NCBI GenBank assembly: GCA_015488755.1
Contig: WFNB01000109.1
Coordinates: 1 to 64,000 of the forward strand
From: Gammaproteobacteria bacterium
Lineage (GTDB): Bacteria > Pseudomonadota > Gammaproteobacteria > GRL18
Reading direction: 5' to 3'
DNA: 64,000 nt
Shown here: piece by piece, positions 1-8,060 of the stretch
Position numbering within the stretch: position 1 is the first letter of the stretch
Layout: each line of letters starts with the position of its first letter
The notes under the pieces: model-generated
Databases searched by the model: none
The model's input: only the letters and a program-made list of their open reading frames with translations
What the model was told of the DNA's origin: nothing
Translations under genes and position numbers: made by a program

Positions 1-363
1 CATCTTATTAATGAAGCTCGCAGAAGAAAAGAAGTGACCACTCGCAATGTCGTTAAAGCGGTGGATATTGCTTGGGATGCCTATGAGTCATCTAGCAAAC
101 GTATGGATTTTTTACAAAAGTATGTTGACTCCACCGTTAAAACACGCAATGCGTATGAGCAACAGTTTCGTATTGGTGAGCGTACCTTACTTGATTTACT
201 GAATACTGAAAATGAAATATTTTCAGCCCACTCAGAAAATATTAAAAATTACTATGAACACATTCTTGCCGAATATCGTGTGTTGGATTCTATGGGGGCT
301 TTATTACATGAGTTACAGCTTTCTGTGATTGATAAAAAAAATGAGCCGTACACAGAGCAATAA
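1..363 (+). CDS. TolC-family outer membrane efflux/type I secretion protein, C-terminal part
   Basis: The frame is open from the first base, so only about the last 120 residues are in the window. They match the end of TolC-type outer-membrane channels of type I secretion: a long amphipathic helix followed by the hallmark Tyr-Glu-Gln-Gln-Phe, Gly-Glu-Arg-Thr-Leu-Leu-Asp-Leu-Leu-Asn stretch (codons around 157-210) and a final coiled helix. Such proteins form trimeric tunnels that connect an inner-membrane ABC exporter and adaptor to the outside. The export partners would lie to the left. The gene ends with TAA and is followed by a short palindrome and a LuxR-type gene. Family is clear; the exported substrate is unknown. 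A LapG-type protease at 42.5 kb makes a LapA-like adhesin one possibility. Confidence 0.85.
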   Translation, partial: HLINEARRRKEVTTRNVVKAVDIAWDAYESSSKRMDFLQKYVDSTVKTRNAYEQQFRIGERTLLDLLNTENEIFSAHSENIKNYYEHILAEYRVLDSMGALLHELQLSVIDKKNEPYTEQ

Positions 364-388
364 TACGCTTCTTTGACTCTATTATAAT

Positions 389-401
389 GAGCATTATGCT
401 C
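389..401. promoter_or_regulatory. Small palindrome before the LuxR-type gene
   Basis: GAGCAT and ATGCTC flank a single T, giving a perfect 13-base palindrome between the TolC-type gene and the LuxR-type gene. It could be a weak terminator or an operator; there is no long T run after it. Confidence 0.3.
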
Positions 402-429
402 TTAGCTCAAAATAGGTGGGATCTTTATT

Positions 430-1059
430 ATGAATATTATTGTTTTCTCAAAAAATAAAGAAATAATAAAGCATCTTAATGAAGCGCTTTCTCTGAGTGA
501 TTATACTGTACAGAGCTTTACTTCAGAGGAGTTGCTAAGCACTTTTATTGGTAGTGAAACACTTGTTAATTTAATCTACCATCTTGGGCAAGCGGATGAT
601 GAAGAGGTTTTGCAGTCCCTTCAGCTTACTTTCAGAGATAAACTTAATACCTTGGTTTTAAGCAACACGCCTCATCCTGAACAAGGGATCCGTTTGCTGG
701 GTTATAATATTCGAGGTTATGCCAATACGTTTCTAGAGCATGATAAATTAATAACCGCATTGAGTGTTATACAACAAGGTGAAATATGGGCTGGTGCTTC
801 CTTGATCCAACACATGCTACATACTGTTACTCAAAAAAATCAACGCATAACTAAGCCTTCAGAAAAAAATCAAGATGATTTTTTTGCTCAGCTTACTGCA
901 CGGGAACAGGAAATTGCTAAAAAAGTTCATTTAGGTAAACAGAATAAAATTATTGCAGATGAACTGTCCATAACAGAACGAACCGTTAAAGCTCACCTCA
1001 GCACTATTTATAAAAAATTGAATATTAAAAATCGTTTAGAATTAAGTTTAAAATTTTAG
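430..1059 (+). CDS. LuxR/NarL-type transcription regulator with an atypical receiver-like N-terminus
   Basis: A 209-residue protein. The C-terminal ~60 residues hold a LuxR-type helix-turn-helix: Leu-Thr-Ala-Arg-Glu-Gln-Glu-Ile near residue 155, then Asn-Lys-Ile-Ile-Ala-Asp-Glu-Leu, and the recognition helix Thr-Glu-Arg-Thr-Val-Lys-Ala-His-Leu-Ser. The N-terminal ~125 residues have the size and strand pattern of a response-regulator receiver but lack the acidic pocket and an obvious phospho-acceptor Asp, so it is probably not a conventional phosphorylated regulator. A purine-rich GGTGGGA precedes ATG. It follows the secretion channel gene on the same strand and may regulate that locus. Target genes are unknown. 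Confidence 0.8.
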   Translation: MNIIVFSKNKEIIKHLNEALSLSDYTVQSFTSEELLSTFIGSETLVNLIYHLGQADDEEVLQSLQLTFRDKLNTLVLSNTPHPEQGIRLLGYNIRGYANTFLEHDKLITALSVIQQGEIWAGASLIQHMLHTVTQKNQRITKPSEKNQDDFFAQLTAREQEIAKKVHLGKQNKIIADELSITERTVKAHLSTIYKKLNIKNRLELSLKF

Positions 1060-1078
1060 ATATTGTTATGGTGGTTTA

Positions 1079-1471
1079 TCATTTTCTGTTTTTATGTGGG
1101 TCATGGCTATGGTAACGTACCATATGGCATATAGAAATACCTTCCTCTAGTTTTTTAAAACCAAGTTGTTGATAAAATCGTACCAGACGGTTTAATCGTT
1201 CAGGATTTGTCCGTCCCCCTAATGGTCTTGCTATAACGTAGATGTCTTTATTGTAAATACTTGCTAATTGGATAAAGTGTTGTAATAGGTGAGTCCCAAT
1301 TCCTTTGTTTCTACACGATGCAGGGATGATAATCTTATCTATTTTTAATCCCTTATCTATTTCTGTAAACTTAAGTTCCACTGTCTCATCATTGATAGAC
1401 CATGCTAATTCACCGCTCATCGAGCCAAGGTGACATAAGGTTTGCCCCTGATGACCGGTATTACGGGGCAT
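1079..1471 (-). CDS. GNAT-family N-acetyltransferase-like protein
   Basis: A 130-residue protein with the acetyl-CoA binding motif A of GCN5-related acetyltransferases: strand Lys-Ile-Ile-Ile-Pro followed by Cys-Arg-Asn-Lys-Gly-Ile-Gly-Thr-His-Leu-Leu (about residues 47-62). A later Phe-Tyr-Gln-Gln-Leu-Gly-Phe motif is also typical. It is short for the family, but the core is complete. The chosen start overlaps the end of the upstream ABC-like gene by 11 bases, suggesting translational coupling; a later ATG at 1417 has no better ribosome site. It is the last gene of the leftward cassette that starts with the roadblock protein. The substrate cannot be told. Confidence 0.75.
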   Translation of the reverse strand: MPRNTGHQGQTLCHLGSMSGELAWSINDETVELKFTEIDKGLKIDKIIIPASCRNKGIGTHLLQHFIQLASIYNKDIYVIARPLGGRTNPERLNRLVRFYQQLGFKKLEEGISICHMVRYHSHDPHKNRK

Positions 1472-2144
1472 TACTGATCCGACCTGCTTGCATTATGAAT
1501 TGTTTATCAGCAACCTTTTTAGCAAATTCACTATCGGTGCAAGTAAAAAAAACACTTTTTTGTTTTCGCTTTAATTCGATAATTAATTTTTCAATTTCTG
1601 GATAGGATTCCTTGCTAATGCCCTTGAGAGGATCTTCCCATACTAACAACTCAAATGGCTCTAGCATTGCTAAGCCAAGTGATAACATTTTTTTCTTAAT
1701 GGGTGATAGTTCGCTGATTTTTGTTTCCATGGGAAGGTCGACCCCAGCACTTGCTAATGCTGTAAAGCTTTTTTTTAAAAATTGGCTGTCCAAGCGCCAT
1801 TGTGCATAAAGTTCATTGATCGTACTGCTAGCGTTACGTGCTACGGCTAATACATGATCGGCAATGGTAAGATGATTAAACAAATAATCTTCTAGGGCAA
1901 CACAGCTGAGTCCTTGTTTTTTGCGTTGGTAAGGATTTAAGGGAACAATATTGACACCATTAAAAAATAGATGTCCTTCGTCGGGTATAAGATGCCCTGA
2001 AATTAAGCCAATAAGTGTTGTTTTAGCAATGGTATTACTCTGGCTGATAAGGGCAACAATACTATTGTCTTCAATGCTGAGAGTAGCAGAATCTACGGCG
2101 ACTTCTTGACCAAAGCTGCGTTTAAGATTTTTAATTTCCAACAT
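1461..2144 (-). CDS. Degenerate ABC-transporter ATPase (pseudo-ATPase, LptB/LivF-like)
   Basis: 227 residues with the overall order of an ABC nucleotide-binding domain, resembling LptB/LivG-type subunits (the Gly-Leu-Ser-Cys-Val-Ala-Leu-Glu-Asp-Tyr-Leu-Phe stretch sits at the Q-loop). Every catalytic motif is altered. In the Walker A loop the three glycines are replaced by Gln35, Thr38 and Ala40, with Lys41-Thr42 kept. The signature reads Leu-Ser-Pro-Ile-Lys instead of Leu-Ser-Gly-Gly-Gln. The Walker B end reads Trp-Glu-Asp-Pro instead of Leu-Asp-Glu-Pro, and the switch His is replaced (Thr-Cys-Thr-Asp). The frame is intact, so this looks like a maintained non-hydrolysing domain rather than a decayed gene. 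No permease gene is adjacent. It lies between the zinc-finger gene and the GNAT gene. Confidence 0.8.
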   Translation of the reverse strand: MLEIKNLKRSFGQEVAVDSATLSIEDNSIVALISQSNTIAKTTLIGLISGHLIPDEGHLFFNGVNIVPLNPYQRKKQGLSCVALEDYLFNHLTIADHVLAVARNASSTINELYAQWRLDSQFLKKSFTALASAGVDLPMETKISELSPIKKKMLSLGLAMLEPFELLVWEDPLKGISKESYPEIEKLIIELKRKQKSVFFTCTDSEFAKKVADKQFIMQAGRISNAP

Positions 2145-2175
2145 AATGCTGTCCTTTATTGTTTAATGCTACTGT

Positions 2176-2934
2176 TTAGGATGCTGCTGGTGCTTGGAGA
2201 TTATTAAAATACTGTTTAAGCTTCATAAGTAGTATTTTTTCTAAGAAATCTTCATCAAGCAGTAATAAAATGGTGTAATGATAGGCTGAAAGTTCAGGGA
2301 TCCAAATCAGTTTTTTTCGTTTCCCTTGAAATGAAAACTCCATTCTAAATAGGGTATCCTTATTGTCCTGACTAAAATCACCAAGTATTTTCATGCTATT
2401 GTTAAGTGTCTTACTAAAAAACAAATGTAATGATTGCATATCTAGGTGAGTAAAATCATTAATGGATGAACCGATAATTTTATCATTACTGCCATCAATA
2501 AGTGCAATTCCTTGACAGCCATGACAATTGTGAAACTTGCTTAATAAGTGTTTAAGAGTTGGATTTTCTATGACCTTGTCCATGTCCTTATTTTGTCTGG
2601 CCAACTCAGTTGGAACTGGAGGTTCTTTGTGGGGAATGTTGGCGCTAAGATGAGGTTGTTCTTGGATAAAAACTTCAATAAACTTGATGGCATTGCTACT
2701 TGATAAATGTTCTGTTTTTTCTATAAAGTGGTAAATATCACCTTCTTGTTGACAGGCATAGCAATGCCAATGTTGTTTGCTTGGATAGACCAGAAAACTT
2801 TCTTCTTCATCATAACAAAGAGGGCAATATCCAGTTAATAAGGCACCATTTTTTTCTAAAGGCACATGAATATTGATAATACTCAGAAACTCTTCTGTGC
2901 TTAATGGTTTTTGTTGAACTTTTGTATCGAGCAT
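2176..2934 (-). CDS. DnaG-type (CHC2-like) zinc-finger protein with a possible roadblock-like C-terminal domain
   Basis: 252 residues. Residues 37-61 form a zinc ribbon like that of DnaG primase: Cys37-Pro-Leu-Cys40, a Ser-Phe-Leu-Val strand, then His-Cys58-Tyr-Ala-Cys61 and Gly-Asp. The second ligand is Cys, where DnaG has His. No primase catalytic (TOPRIM) domain follows. After a linker, a Cys-His-Gly-Cys pair leads into a region with the strand/helix pattern of roadblock/LC7 domains (Gly-Ile-Ala-Leu-Ile-Asp-Gly, then Tyr-Thr-Ile-Leu-Leu-Leu-Leu near the end); this second assignment is my inference. The gene is 18 bases downstream of a clear roadblock gene, and the same fold in both would allow a heterodimer. 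Function unknown. Confidence 0.65.
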   Translation of the reverse strand: MLDTKVQQKPLSTEEFLSIINIHVPLEKNGALLTGYCPLCYDEEESFLVYPSKQHWHCYACQQEGDIYHFIEKTEHLSSSNAIKFIEVFIQEQPHLSANIPHKEPPVPTELARQNKDMDKVIENPTLKHLLSKFHNCHGCQGIALIDGSNDKIIGSSINDFTHLDMQSLHLFFSKTLNNSMKILGDFSQDNKDTLFRMEFSFQGKRKKLIWIPELSAYHYTILLLLDEDFLEKILLMKLKQYFNNLQAPAAS

Positions 2935-2952
2935 ATTAACCGTACTAATTTT

Positions 2953-3321
2953 TTAAGAAAGTTCAGTAACAAATTTGGGCATGAGTTTCTTCATGGTCAT
3001 TTTAGCTAATGCTTGATTACCATCTTTCTCAAGCACAGAAATTAGGTGTAAGTGAGGTTCGCTATCAACACCAGAACATAGAATGATAATAATACCGTTA
3101 GGAGTGTTTAAAATCATTTCTGTTGTGGCTTCTAAACCCACTTTTTCAGAGGCTTCGTGAGCACCTCTAAATATGTCATTAAAGGTCGCCGATGCTAGCT
3201 CAAGATCGGTACTCTCATCAGCGCTATCAGAAATTAGTAATTCACCTGTAAAATCCATTAATCCTGAACTTTTATAACCTTTAATACCTCGTAATTCACT
3301 TAGAATGGTTTCGATACTCAT
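2953..3321 (-). CDS. Roadblock/LC7 domain protein
   Basis: A 122-residue single-domain protein with the roadblock/LC7 pattern: an N-terminal helix (Glu-Thr-Ile-Leu-Ser-Glu-Leu), Gly-Leu-Met-Asp-Phe-Thr-Gly-Glu-Leu-Leu, a long central helix, and hydrophobic strands Gly-Ile-Ile-Ile-Ile-Leu-Cys and Leu-His-Leu-Ile-Ser-Val-Leu. Bacterial roadblock proteins often bind small GTPases of the MglA type, but none is encoded nearby. It is the first gene of a leftward cluster with the zinc-finger protein (18-base gap), the degenerate ABC ATPase (31-base gap) and the GNAT. Its own promoter should lie in 3322-3520. The family call is secure; the partner is not known. Confidence 0.8.
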   Translation of the reverse strand: MSIETILSELRGIKGYKSSGLMDFTGELLISDSADESTDLELASATFNDIFRGAHEASEKVGLEATTEMILNTPNGIIIILCSGVDSEPHLHLISVLEKDGNQALAKMTMKKLMPKFVTELS

Positions 3322-3522
3322 TACTACTAGCCCTCTTAATTCAAATATAATTTTTAATAATTATTGTTTTCAAGTTTGATTATTACTAATTCACTTATTA
3401 TTTACAAGTGAATAGAACCACTTTTATTATTCACTGTGTATATTAATATATATCAAAATATTAAATTAGTATAGTTTTTGCGTAACTGATCTTATGGAAT
3501 AAAATTTCTACTTAGTTTTTAT
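3322..3522. other. AT-rich intergenic region before the roadblock cassette
   Basis: About 200 bases without a gene, very AT-rich, between the start of the leftward roadblock gene and a MITE-like element. It must hold the promoter of the leftward cassette, but I see no motif strong enough to place it. The last 8 bases (3515-3522, GTTTTTAT) are the left copy of the target duplication of the next element. Confidence 0.4.
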
Positions 3523-3695
3523 GTAACTGTTCAGCAAGACTGACCGTATCCAGCCTACAAGTCTGCATTTCAGGGGATGCGCAAGTACATCCATGTAACG
3601 CTTTAATGAAAACATCCATGTTTTCATAACCCCCTGAAACACCGACTTGCACGCTGGACACTCTGTTCGAGGCATATAATACGCTGAGTAGTTAC
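3523..3695. repeat. MITE-like palindromic repeat, family B, copy 1 (173 bp)
   Basis: Ends are imperfect inverted repeats (GTAACTGTTCAGC at 3523-3535; the complement of GTAACTACTCAGC at 3683-3695; 11 of 13 match). GTTTTTAT occurs directly on both sides (3515-3522 and 3696-3703), an 8-bp target duplication. Inside are nested hairpins, including ATGAAAACAT and ATGTTTTCAT around CC, and a near-palindrome around TACATCCATGTA. A second copy of the same length lies at 35248-35420, with roughly nine bases in ten identical. The right flank runs straight into the end of the metalloprotease gene. Confidence 0.85.
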
Positions 3696-3699
3696 GTTT

Positions 3700-4467
3700 T
3701 TATTCTATTAAACGAATTTCTTTGGCAGTTTGTTCGCCAATAAGAGCTTTATCAAGAGAAGAAGGTATCTCAAAGGTATTTTTATTTATTGGAATTCGTC
3801 CCCCCATAATTTCAGCATAAGTTTGAGGATAAAGGGGAGAGAGATCGGGTTCTGCAAAACCAAAAGGATAAATAGGCTCGTTAGTTGCTAAATTGTATTT
3901 ATCTGTTGCTCCTAAGGTATGTAATAACTCATGGGTCATGATAAAGAGGTTGCTGCCTCTTTGTCTTTTATCGGCAAATAAATTAATGATTGCCATGTGT
4001 CCTTTTTTTAGACCAGTAGAATGTTTTATTTCAGGAGATTTTTTAGGATCATAATAAAGGGCAAATAATTGTATTTCTGGTTTAGGCCCTTGGTATTCAT
4101 CACGAGTAAATGCCCAATAGCGCAATTTCAAACTCCATAGCATAATATCAAAAGCATTGCCCTGTACGGGGATTTTAGGTGGTAACTCGTTAACAATTGC
4201 TGATAGGTCAATATCAATAGGTTCACTTAAAGAGACATTATAATGTTCTAATTCCTCGCTTAGAAAGTCATTAATGGCAGAAAAATTATCTTTAGTAAGA
4301 GTCTCAATGTAAGCAGCACTAATGGGGGAGTGATCGCCATTAATAGGATAAACAACCACTCGTAAGGTATGAGACCAGCCTGTTATTCGCCTATCGCTCA
4401 CTAAGGTACCAACTGAAATAATGAGCAAAATAAGTAGCAAAATAAAAATTCGCAAGTTTTTATGCAT
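3700..4467 (-). CDS. Membrane-anchored zinc metalloprotease-like protein
   Basis: 255 residues. Residues 5-22 form an N-terminal membrane segment, so the rest is probably periplasmic. The zinc site is His179-Glu180-Leu-Leu-His183 followed by Thr-Leu-Gly186-Ala-Thr-Asp189, a metzincin-like HExxHxxGxxD/H arrangement with Asp as the possible third ligand. A Met-Gly-Gly after residue 215 could be the Met-turn. No other recognised domain. The stop codon lies within the 8-bp duplication of the neighbouring MITE, so the insertion fell a few bases beyond the gene end without changing the product. Neighbours give no functional hint. The peptidase fold is likely; the substrate is unknown. Confidence 0.65.
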   Translation of the reverse strand: MHKNLRIFILLLILLIISVGTLVSDRRITGWSHTLRVVVYPINGDHSPISAAYIETLTKDNFSAINDFLSEELEHYNVSLSEPIDIDLSAIVNELPPKIPVQGNAFDIMLWSLKLRYWAFTRDEYQGPKPEIQLFALYYDPKKSPEIKHSTGLKKGHMAIINLFADKRQRGSNLFIMTHELLHTLGATDKYNLATNEPIYPFGFAEPDLSPLYPQTYAEIMGGRIPINKNTFEIPSSLDKALIGEQTAKEIRLIE

Positions 4468-4506
4468 TGTGTATGACCTATCTTATTCTTTTTATTAAGA
4501 TTTTTT

Positions 4507-4658
4507 CATAGGTAGGTAATTAAGAACTTTTGGGCTAGGATAACTCTGTGTTTACTACAGAAGACGCCGTAAATCCATCCTTGGAGGCTTTATTGCCACA
4601 TCCATGTGGCAAAAACTTCTTCCGTAAACACAGAGTTATCCTTAAGTACCTACCTATG
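4507..4658. repeat. MITE-like palindromic repeat, family A, copy 1 (152 bp)
   Basis: Terminal inverted repeats begin CATAGGTAGGTA and end in its complement at 4641-4658 (one mismatch over 18). A second inner pair, AGGATAACTCTGTGTTTAC and its complement, is perfect over 19 bases. The core contains the hairpin GCCACATCCATGTGGC. The 10-base direct repeat AAGATTTTTT flanks it exactly (4497-4506 and 4659-4668), a perfect target-site duplication. A nearly identical copy is at 60551-60701 (about four differences). No ORF inside. Its right end supplies the TAG stop codon of the symporter gene. Confidence 0.92.
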
Positions 4659-5868
4659 AAGATTTTTTACTTAAAATATCAACTGCTTTTGTTACGACCA
4701 TATCCGAGGTGACATTAACCGAGGTACGTGCCATATCTAAAATTCGATCGACAGCAACAATGATGGCCAAATACTCTACGGACAGACCAATTTCATTGAG
4801 AATAACGACCATCATGACTAACGATGCGCTAGGCAGTGCTGCGACACCAACACTCAGCGCTACTACGGTAATACCAAGCAGTAGCTGATCGCCAAAGCTA
4901 AGCACTACACCAGATAAATTAGCAATATACATAACGGCAATGGTTAGGTAAGCGGCAGTACCATCCATAGAAACAGTGGCTCCCAGTGGTAAGACAAAAG
5001 CGGCACTTTCTTTGCTAACGCCCCCTTTTTCCTGAGCAACTTTCATGCTCACTGGCAAGGTAGCAGCACTTGAGGCAGTTGAAAAAGCCATTAAGGGAAC
5101 TTCTCTAATGGCATTTAAATAGGTGTAAGGATTTATTTTAGTGGCTAAGGATAAAACAATGGGGAGGGTGATTGTACCATGAATAATGAGGACAGCTAAG
5201 ACAAGTAATATGTATTTCCATAAACCGATAATGACATCAATGCCTTGCTCTGCAACCACATAGCTAATTAAGCTGAATACGCCAATCGGTGTTAATTTAA
5301 TAACCCATTCAGCGATTTTTAACATGGCATTGGTCAGTGCGGTAGAAAAATTAAGTAATAATTGATGTTCTTTTTTATCTAGAAATAAGGTCGCAATGCC
5401 TAAAAGGATACCAAAAATAATTACCTTCATTAAGTCACCACTGGCTAGAGCCCTAAAAATATTGGTTGGAATAAAACTTAACAACATAGCTTGTGCAGAA
5501 AACTCGGCAACTTCGGATGCCTTTTTGTATTCCAGCCCTTGTGATGAGATGACTTCACCAATATTAAAGACATTCATGGCAATAATGGCCAGTAAAACAG
5601 AAAGAGCAGTGGTCAGCACGTAGAGGAAAATCGTTTTTAAACCAATATTTTTGAGTTGTTCAAGCGTGCCTAAGCCGGACACAGCAGAAAATATAGATGC
5701 GAACACCAGAGGGACGACTAACATTTTTAATAGGCTGACAAAGGCTGTACCAAGCATTTTTTGCTGTAAGGCAATTTCTGGTAGGATAATGCCGAAGGCA
5801 ATACCGGATACGATGCCGAATATGACCAGAGTATTTAAACTTGAGTGCTGTTTAATAAATTGAAACAT
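4654..5868 (-). CDS. Dicarboxylate/amino acid:cation symporter (DAACS family)
   Basis: 404 residues with the GltP/DctA-type layout: about eight membrane segments, the Ser-rich re-entrant loop (Ala-Phe-Ser-Thr-Ala-Ser-Ser-Ala-Ala-Thr-Leu-Pro near residue 265), and the transport-core motif Leu-Pro-Leu-Gly-Ala-Thr-Val-Ser-Met-Asp-Gly-Thr-Ala near residue 300. It imports glutamate, aspartate or C4-dicarboxylates with Na+ or H+; which one cannot be decided. The last Ser and the TAG stop come from the family A MITE. Without the insertion the frame would end one codon earlier at TAA in the flanking DNA, so the product is essentially unchanged. Two bases separate it from the upstream C_GCAxxG_C_C gene; they are likely co-transcribed. 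Confidence 0.9.
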   Translation of the reverse strand: MFQFIKQHSSLNTLVIFGIVSGIAFGIILPEIALQQKMLGTAFVSLLKMLVVPLVFASIFSAVSGLGTLEQLKNIGLKTIFLYVLTTALSVLLAIIAMNVFNIGEVISSQGLEYKKASEVAEFSAQAMLLSFIPTNIFRALASGDLMKVIIFGILLGIATLFLDKKEHQLLLNFSTALTNAMLKIAEWVIKLTPIGVFSLISYVVAEQGIDVIIGLWKYILLVLAVLIIHGTITLPIVLSLATKINPYTYLNAIREVPLMAFSTASSAATLPVSMKVAQEKGGVSKESAAFVLPLGATVSMDGTAAYLTIAVMYIANLSGVVLSFGDQLLLGITVVALSVGVAALPSASLVMMVVILNEIGLSVEYLAIIVAVDRILDMARTSVNVTSDMVVTKAVDILSKKSS

Positions 5869-5870
5869 GA

Positions 5871-6332
5871 CTAATCCTTATCTATTTGATTCTGGGAAAT
5901 AATTTCTTCCAGTATTTCAACGGCATCGTTAACAAAGTTTGGGCACCGTGATTGGGTTAAGCCTTGTTCTTTTGCGTATAAAAAGCCCTCTGTTGTACTG
6001 ATATCACAGGCTAAGAGATCACGACATTGGCAAGAGCCATTTTTTTGCTCGAATTTCTTACTCAGCTCTTGAATTTTCTCATAGGTCTGATCTTTCTTAA
6101 TTTTTTCTGCTGAACTGGCAGAGCCATATTCGAGCCCGAGAACAAGATAGGCTCCAGTTAAGGCTCCACAGGTTCCCCCCATACGTCCCATGCCACCACC
6201 AAAGCCAGTTGCCAGTCGACAAGCAGTAGCAGGATCTAGGTCATAATGTGGGGCGTATTGGTTAATAATTGCTTGGGAGCAGTTTAGTCCACCGATAAAG
6301 GTTGCTTTGGCTTGTTTGGCTTCAGATGACAT
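5871..6332 (-). CDS. C_GCAxxG_C_C family protein (putative redox or metal protein)
   Basis: 153 residues. The family is named for its spaced cysteines and all are here: Asn-Cys-Ser-Gln-Ala-Ile near residue 17, Ala-Cys-Arg-Leu-Ala-Thr-Gly-Phe-Gly-Gly-Gly-Met-Gly, Thr-Cys-Gly-Ala-Leu-Thr-Gly-Ala, then Cys-Gln-Cys-Arg-Asp-Leu-Leu and a final Arg-Cys-Pro. The family is cytoplasmic, often next to transport or redox genes, and its biochemical role is poorly defined. It is first in a two-gene leftward unit with the symporter. The 6333-6507 gap is a divergent promoter region shared with the helicase gene. Confidence 0.85.
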   Translation of the reverse strand: MSSEAKQAKATFIGGLNCSQAIINQYAPHYDLDPATACRLATGFGGGMGRMGGTCGALTGAYLVLGLEYGSASSAEKIKKDQTYEKIQELSKKFEQKNGSCQCRDLLACDISTTEGFLYAKEQGLTQSRCPNFVNDAVEILEEIISQNQIDKD

Positions 6333-6507
6333 GGTTCCTCTCAGTTTTACCGACTTACTTAGATTAAAATTGGAAATAATTTTCCCGTTTGTGAATGATA
6401 CTGAATTTAACCATTTATGATAGTCCTAAAATGAATTTTTATAGTAATTATGACCTATATCCTGTAAGCTACACGCCCCTCCAGACAATCAAATTAAGAG
6501 AATTTCT

Positions 6508-7935
6508 ATGAGTTTTTCATCACTTGGCCTATCTGCCCCTATTATGGACGCTATTGTGGCACAAGGATATGATACACCATCACCTATTCAGGCTCAGGCA
6601 ATTCCTGCTGTGCTTGAAGGTAAAGATGTTATGGCTGCAGCCCAAACAGGTACCGGAAAAACAGCTGGTTTTACCTTACCTATATTAGAAATTTTATCCC
6701 GAGGCTCTAAGGTAAAGGCCAATCAGGCTAGGGCATTGATTTTAACTCCTACACGAGAATTAGCTGCTCAAGTAGAAGCAAGTGTAGTGAACTATGGTAA
6801 ACAGTTACCTTTGCGTTCAACAGTTGTTTTTGGTGGTGTAAAAATTAATCCACAAATGATGAAGTTGCGCAGAGGGGTCGATATTTTGGTAGCGACACCG
6901 GGACGCTTACTTGATCTTTACAATCAAAATGCGGTGCGTTTTGATCAGCTTGAAATATTGGTCTTAGATGAAGCGGATCGAATGCTGGATATGGGCTTTA
7001 TTCATGATATCCGAAAAATCATTTCTTATTTACCTAAAAAACGTCAAAACTTGATGTTTTCAGCAACCTTTTCGGATGATATTCGCAATCTGGCCAAAGG
7101 CATGGTGCATCAACCGGTTGAAATTTCAGTTAGTCCTAGAAATACTACTGTAGAATCTGTAAAACAGTGGATTTGTCCGGTCGATAAAAAACAAAAGTCA
7201 GCCCTGCTAATGCATTTGATCAGTCAAAATCGCTGGGAGCAGGTATTGGTTTTCTCAAAAACTAAGCATGGGGCAAATCGGCTGACAAAATACCTAGAAG
7301 GTTATGGTATTCGCTCTGCTGCCATTCATGGTAATAAGAGTCAGGGCGCCAGAACAAAGGCTCTGGAAAATTTTAAACGGGGTGCGGTTAAAGTCTTAGT
7401 AGCAACTGATATTGCGGCTCGTGGTCTGGATATTGAGCAGCTGCCTCATGTGGTCAACTTTGATTTACCAAACGTACCAGAAGATTATGTACACCGTATT
7501 GGTCGTACTGGAAGAGCGGGCGCAACAGGTGAAGCAGTATCATTAGTCAGTGCCGATGAATTTAAACTGCTTAGTGATATAGAACAACTGATTCAGCAAG
7601 TCTTAACTCGTGAATACATCGAAGGATTTGATCCGGTACATGATTTGCCTGTATCAAACTTACGTCAACGCCCAAGTAAACACAAGAAAGCAAAAAGACC
7701 TAAAAAAGTAAAATCTGGTCATAGTGATGGTCAGCGTTCAGGAGAGAATGCTCGTGGTCATAAGCCGTCGGGTAAGAACAAAAGACATGTGGGTGGGCAA
7801 AAACACTCTTCTGCAACAAATTCATCCAGTCAAAAACCAAATGGGCAGAGACGACGCAATAGTAATTCTTCAGGGCAAGCAAATAATGCGACCACAAGTT
7901 CGGTCAATAAGAAAAATTACTACCGTCAGAAGTAA
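6508..7935 (+). CDS. rhlE: DEAD-box ATP-dependent RNA helicase, RhlE-like
   Basis: 475 residues. Motifs in order: Q-motif (Pro-Ile-Gln-Ala-Gln-Ala-Ile-Pro), Walker A Ala-Gln-Thr-Gly-Thr-Gly-Lys-Thr, Pro-Thr-Arg-Glu-Leu, Asp-Glu-Ala-Asp, Ser-Ala-Thr-Phe, and the C-lobe [10 protein letters not shown] and His-Arg-Ile-Gly-Arg-Thr-Gly-Arg. The last ~95 residues are a disordered Lys/Arg/Ser/Asn-rich tail, as in RhlE proteins, probably for RNA binding. It unwinds structured RNA in ribosome assembly or mRNA turnover, often at low temperature. It starts at ATG 6508 after AAGAGAA. RhlE is the closest type by eye, but other DEAD-box paralogues (SrmB, DbpA) differ mostly in the tail. Confidence 0.88.
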   Translation: MSFSSLGLSAPIMDAIVAQGYDTPSPIQAQAIPAVLEGKDVMAAAQTGTGKTAGFTLPILEILSRGSKVKANQARALILTPTRELAAQVEASVVNYGKQLPLRSTVVFGGVKINPQMMKLRRGVDILVATPGRLLDLYNQNAVRFDQLEILVLDEADRMLDMGFIHDIRKIISYLPKKRQNLMFSATFSDDIRNLAKGMVHQPVEISVSPRNTTVESVKQWICPVDKKQKSALLMHLISQNRWEQVLVFSKTKHGANRLTKYLEGYGIRSAAIHGNKSQGARTKALENFKRGAVKVLVATDIAARGLDIEQLPHVVNFDLPNVPEDYVHRIGRTGRAGATGEAVSLVSADEFKLLSDIEQLIQQVLTREYIEGFDPVHDLPVSNLRQRPSKHKKAKRPKKVKSGHSDGQRSGENARGHKPSGKNKRHVGGQKHSSATNSSSQKPNGQRRRNSNSSGQANNATTSSVNKKNYYRQK

Positions 7936-8060
7936 ATAGCGTCAATATGATACGCAGTAAGCTTTACATTTGAAAGCTAATTAGGATAGTATTAGAAAAC
8001 TCTAAACTTACAAAGCACGAATAACAATATCATTTAAAAATACGTATCAAGGAGATCTTC

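Noticed and set aside
1461-2144. ABC-like gene as a simple pseudogene
   Set aside because: The reading frame is complete, spacing to neighbours is operon-like and substitutions are confined to catalytic motifs while the fold pattern is kept.
3523-3695. Family B repeats as integron attC sites
   Set aside because: The ends contain GTAAC/GTTAC, which recalls attC cores, but there is no cassette array, no integrase gene, and an 8-bp target duplication flanks the element, as for a transposed MITE.
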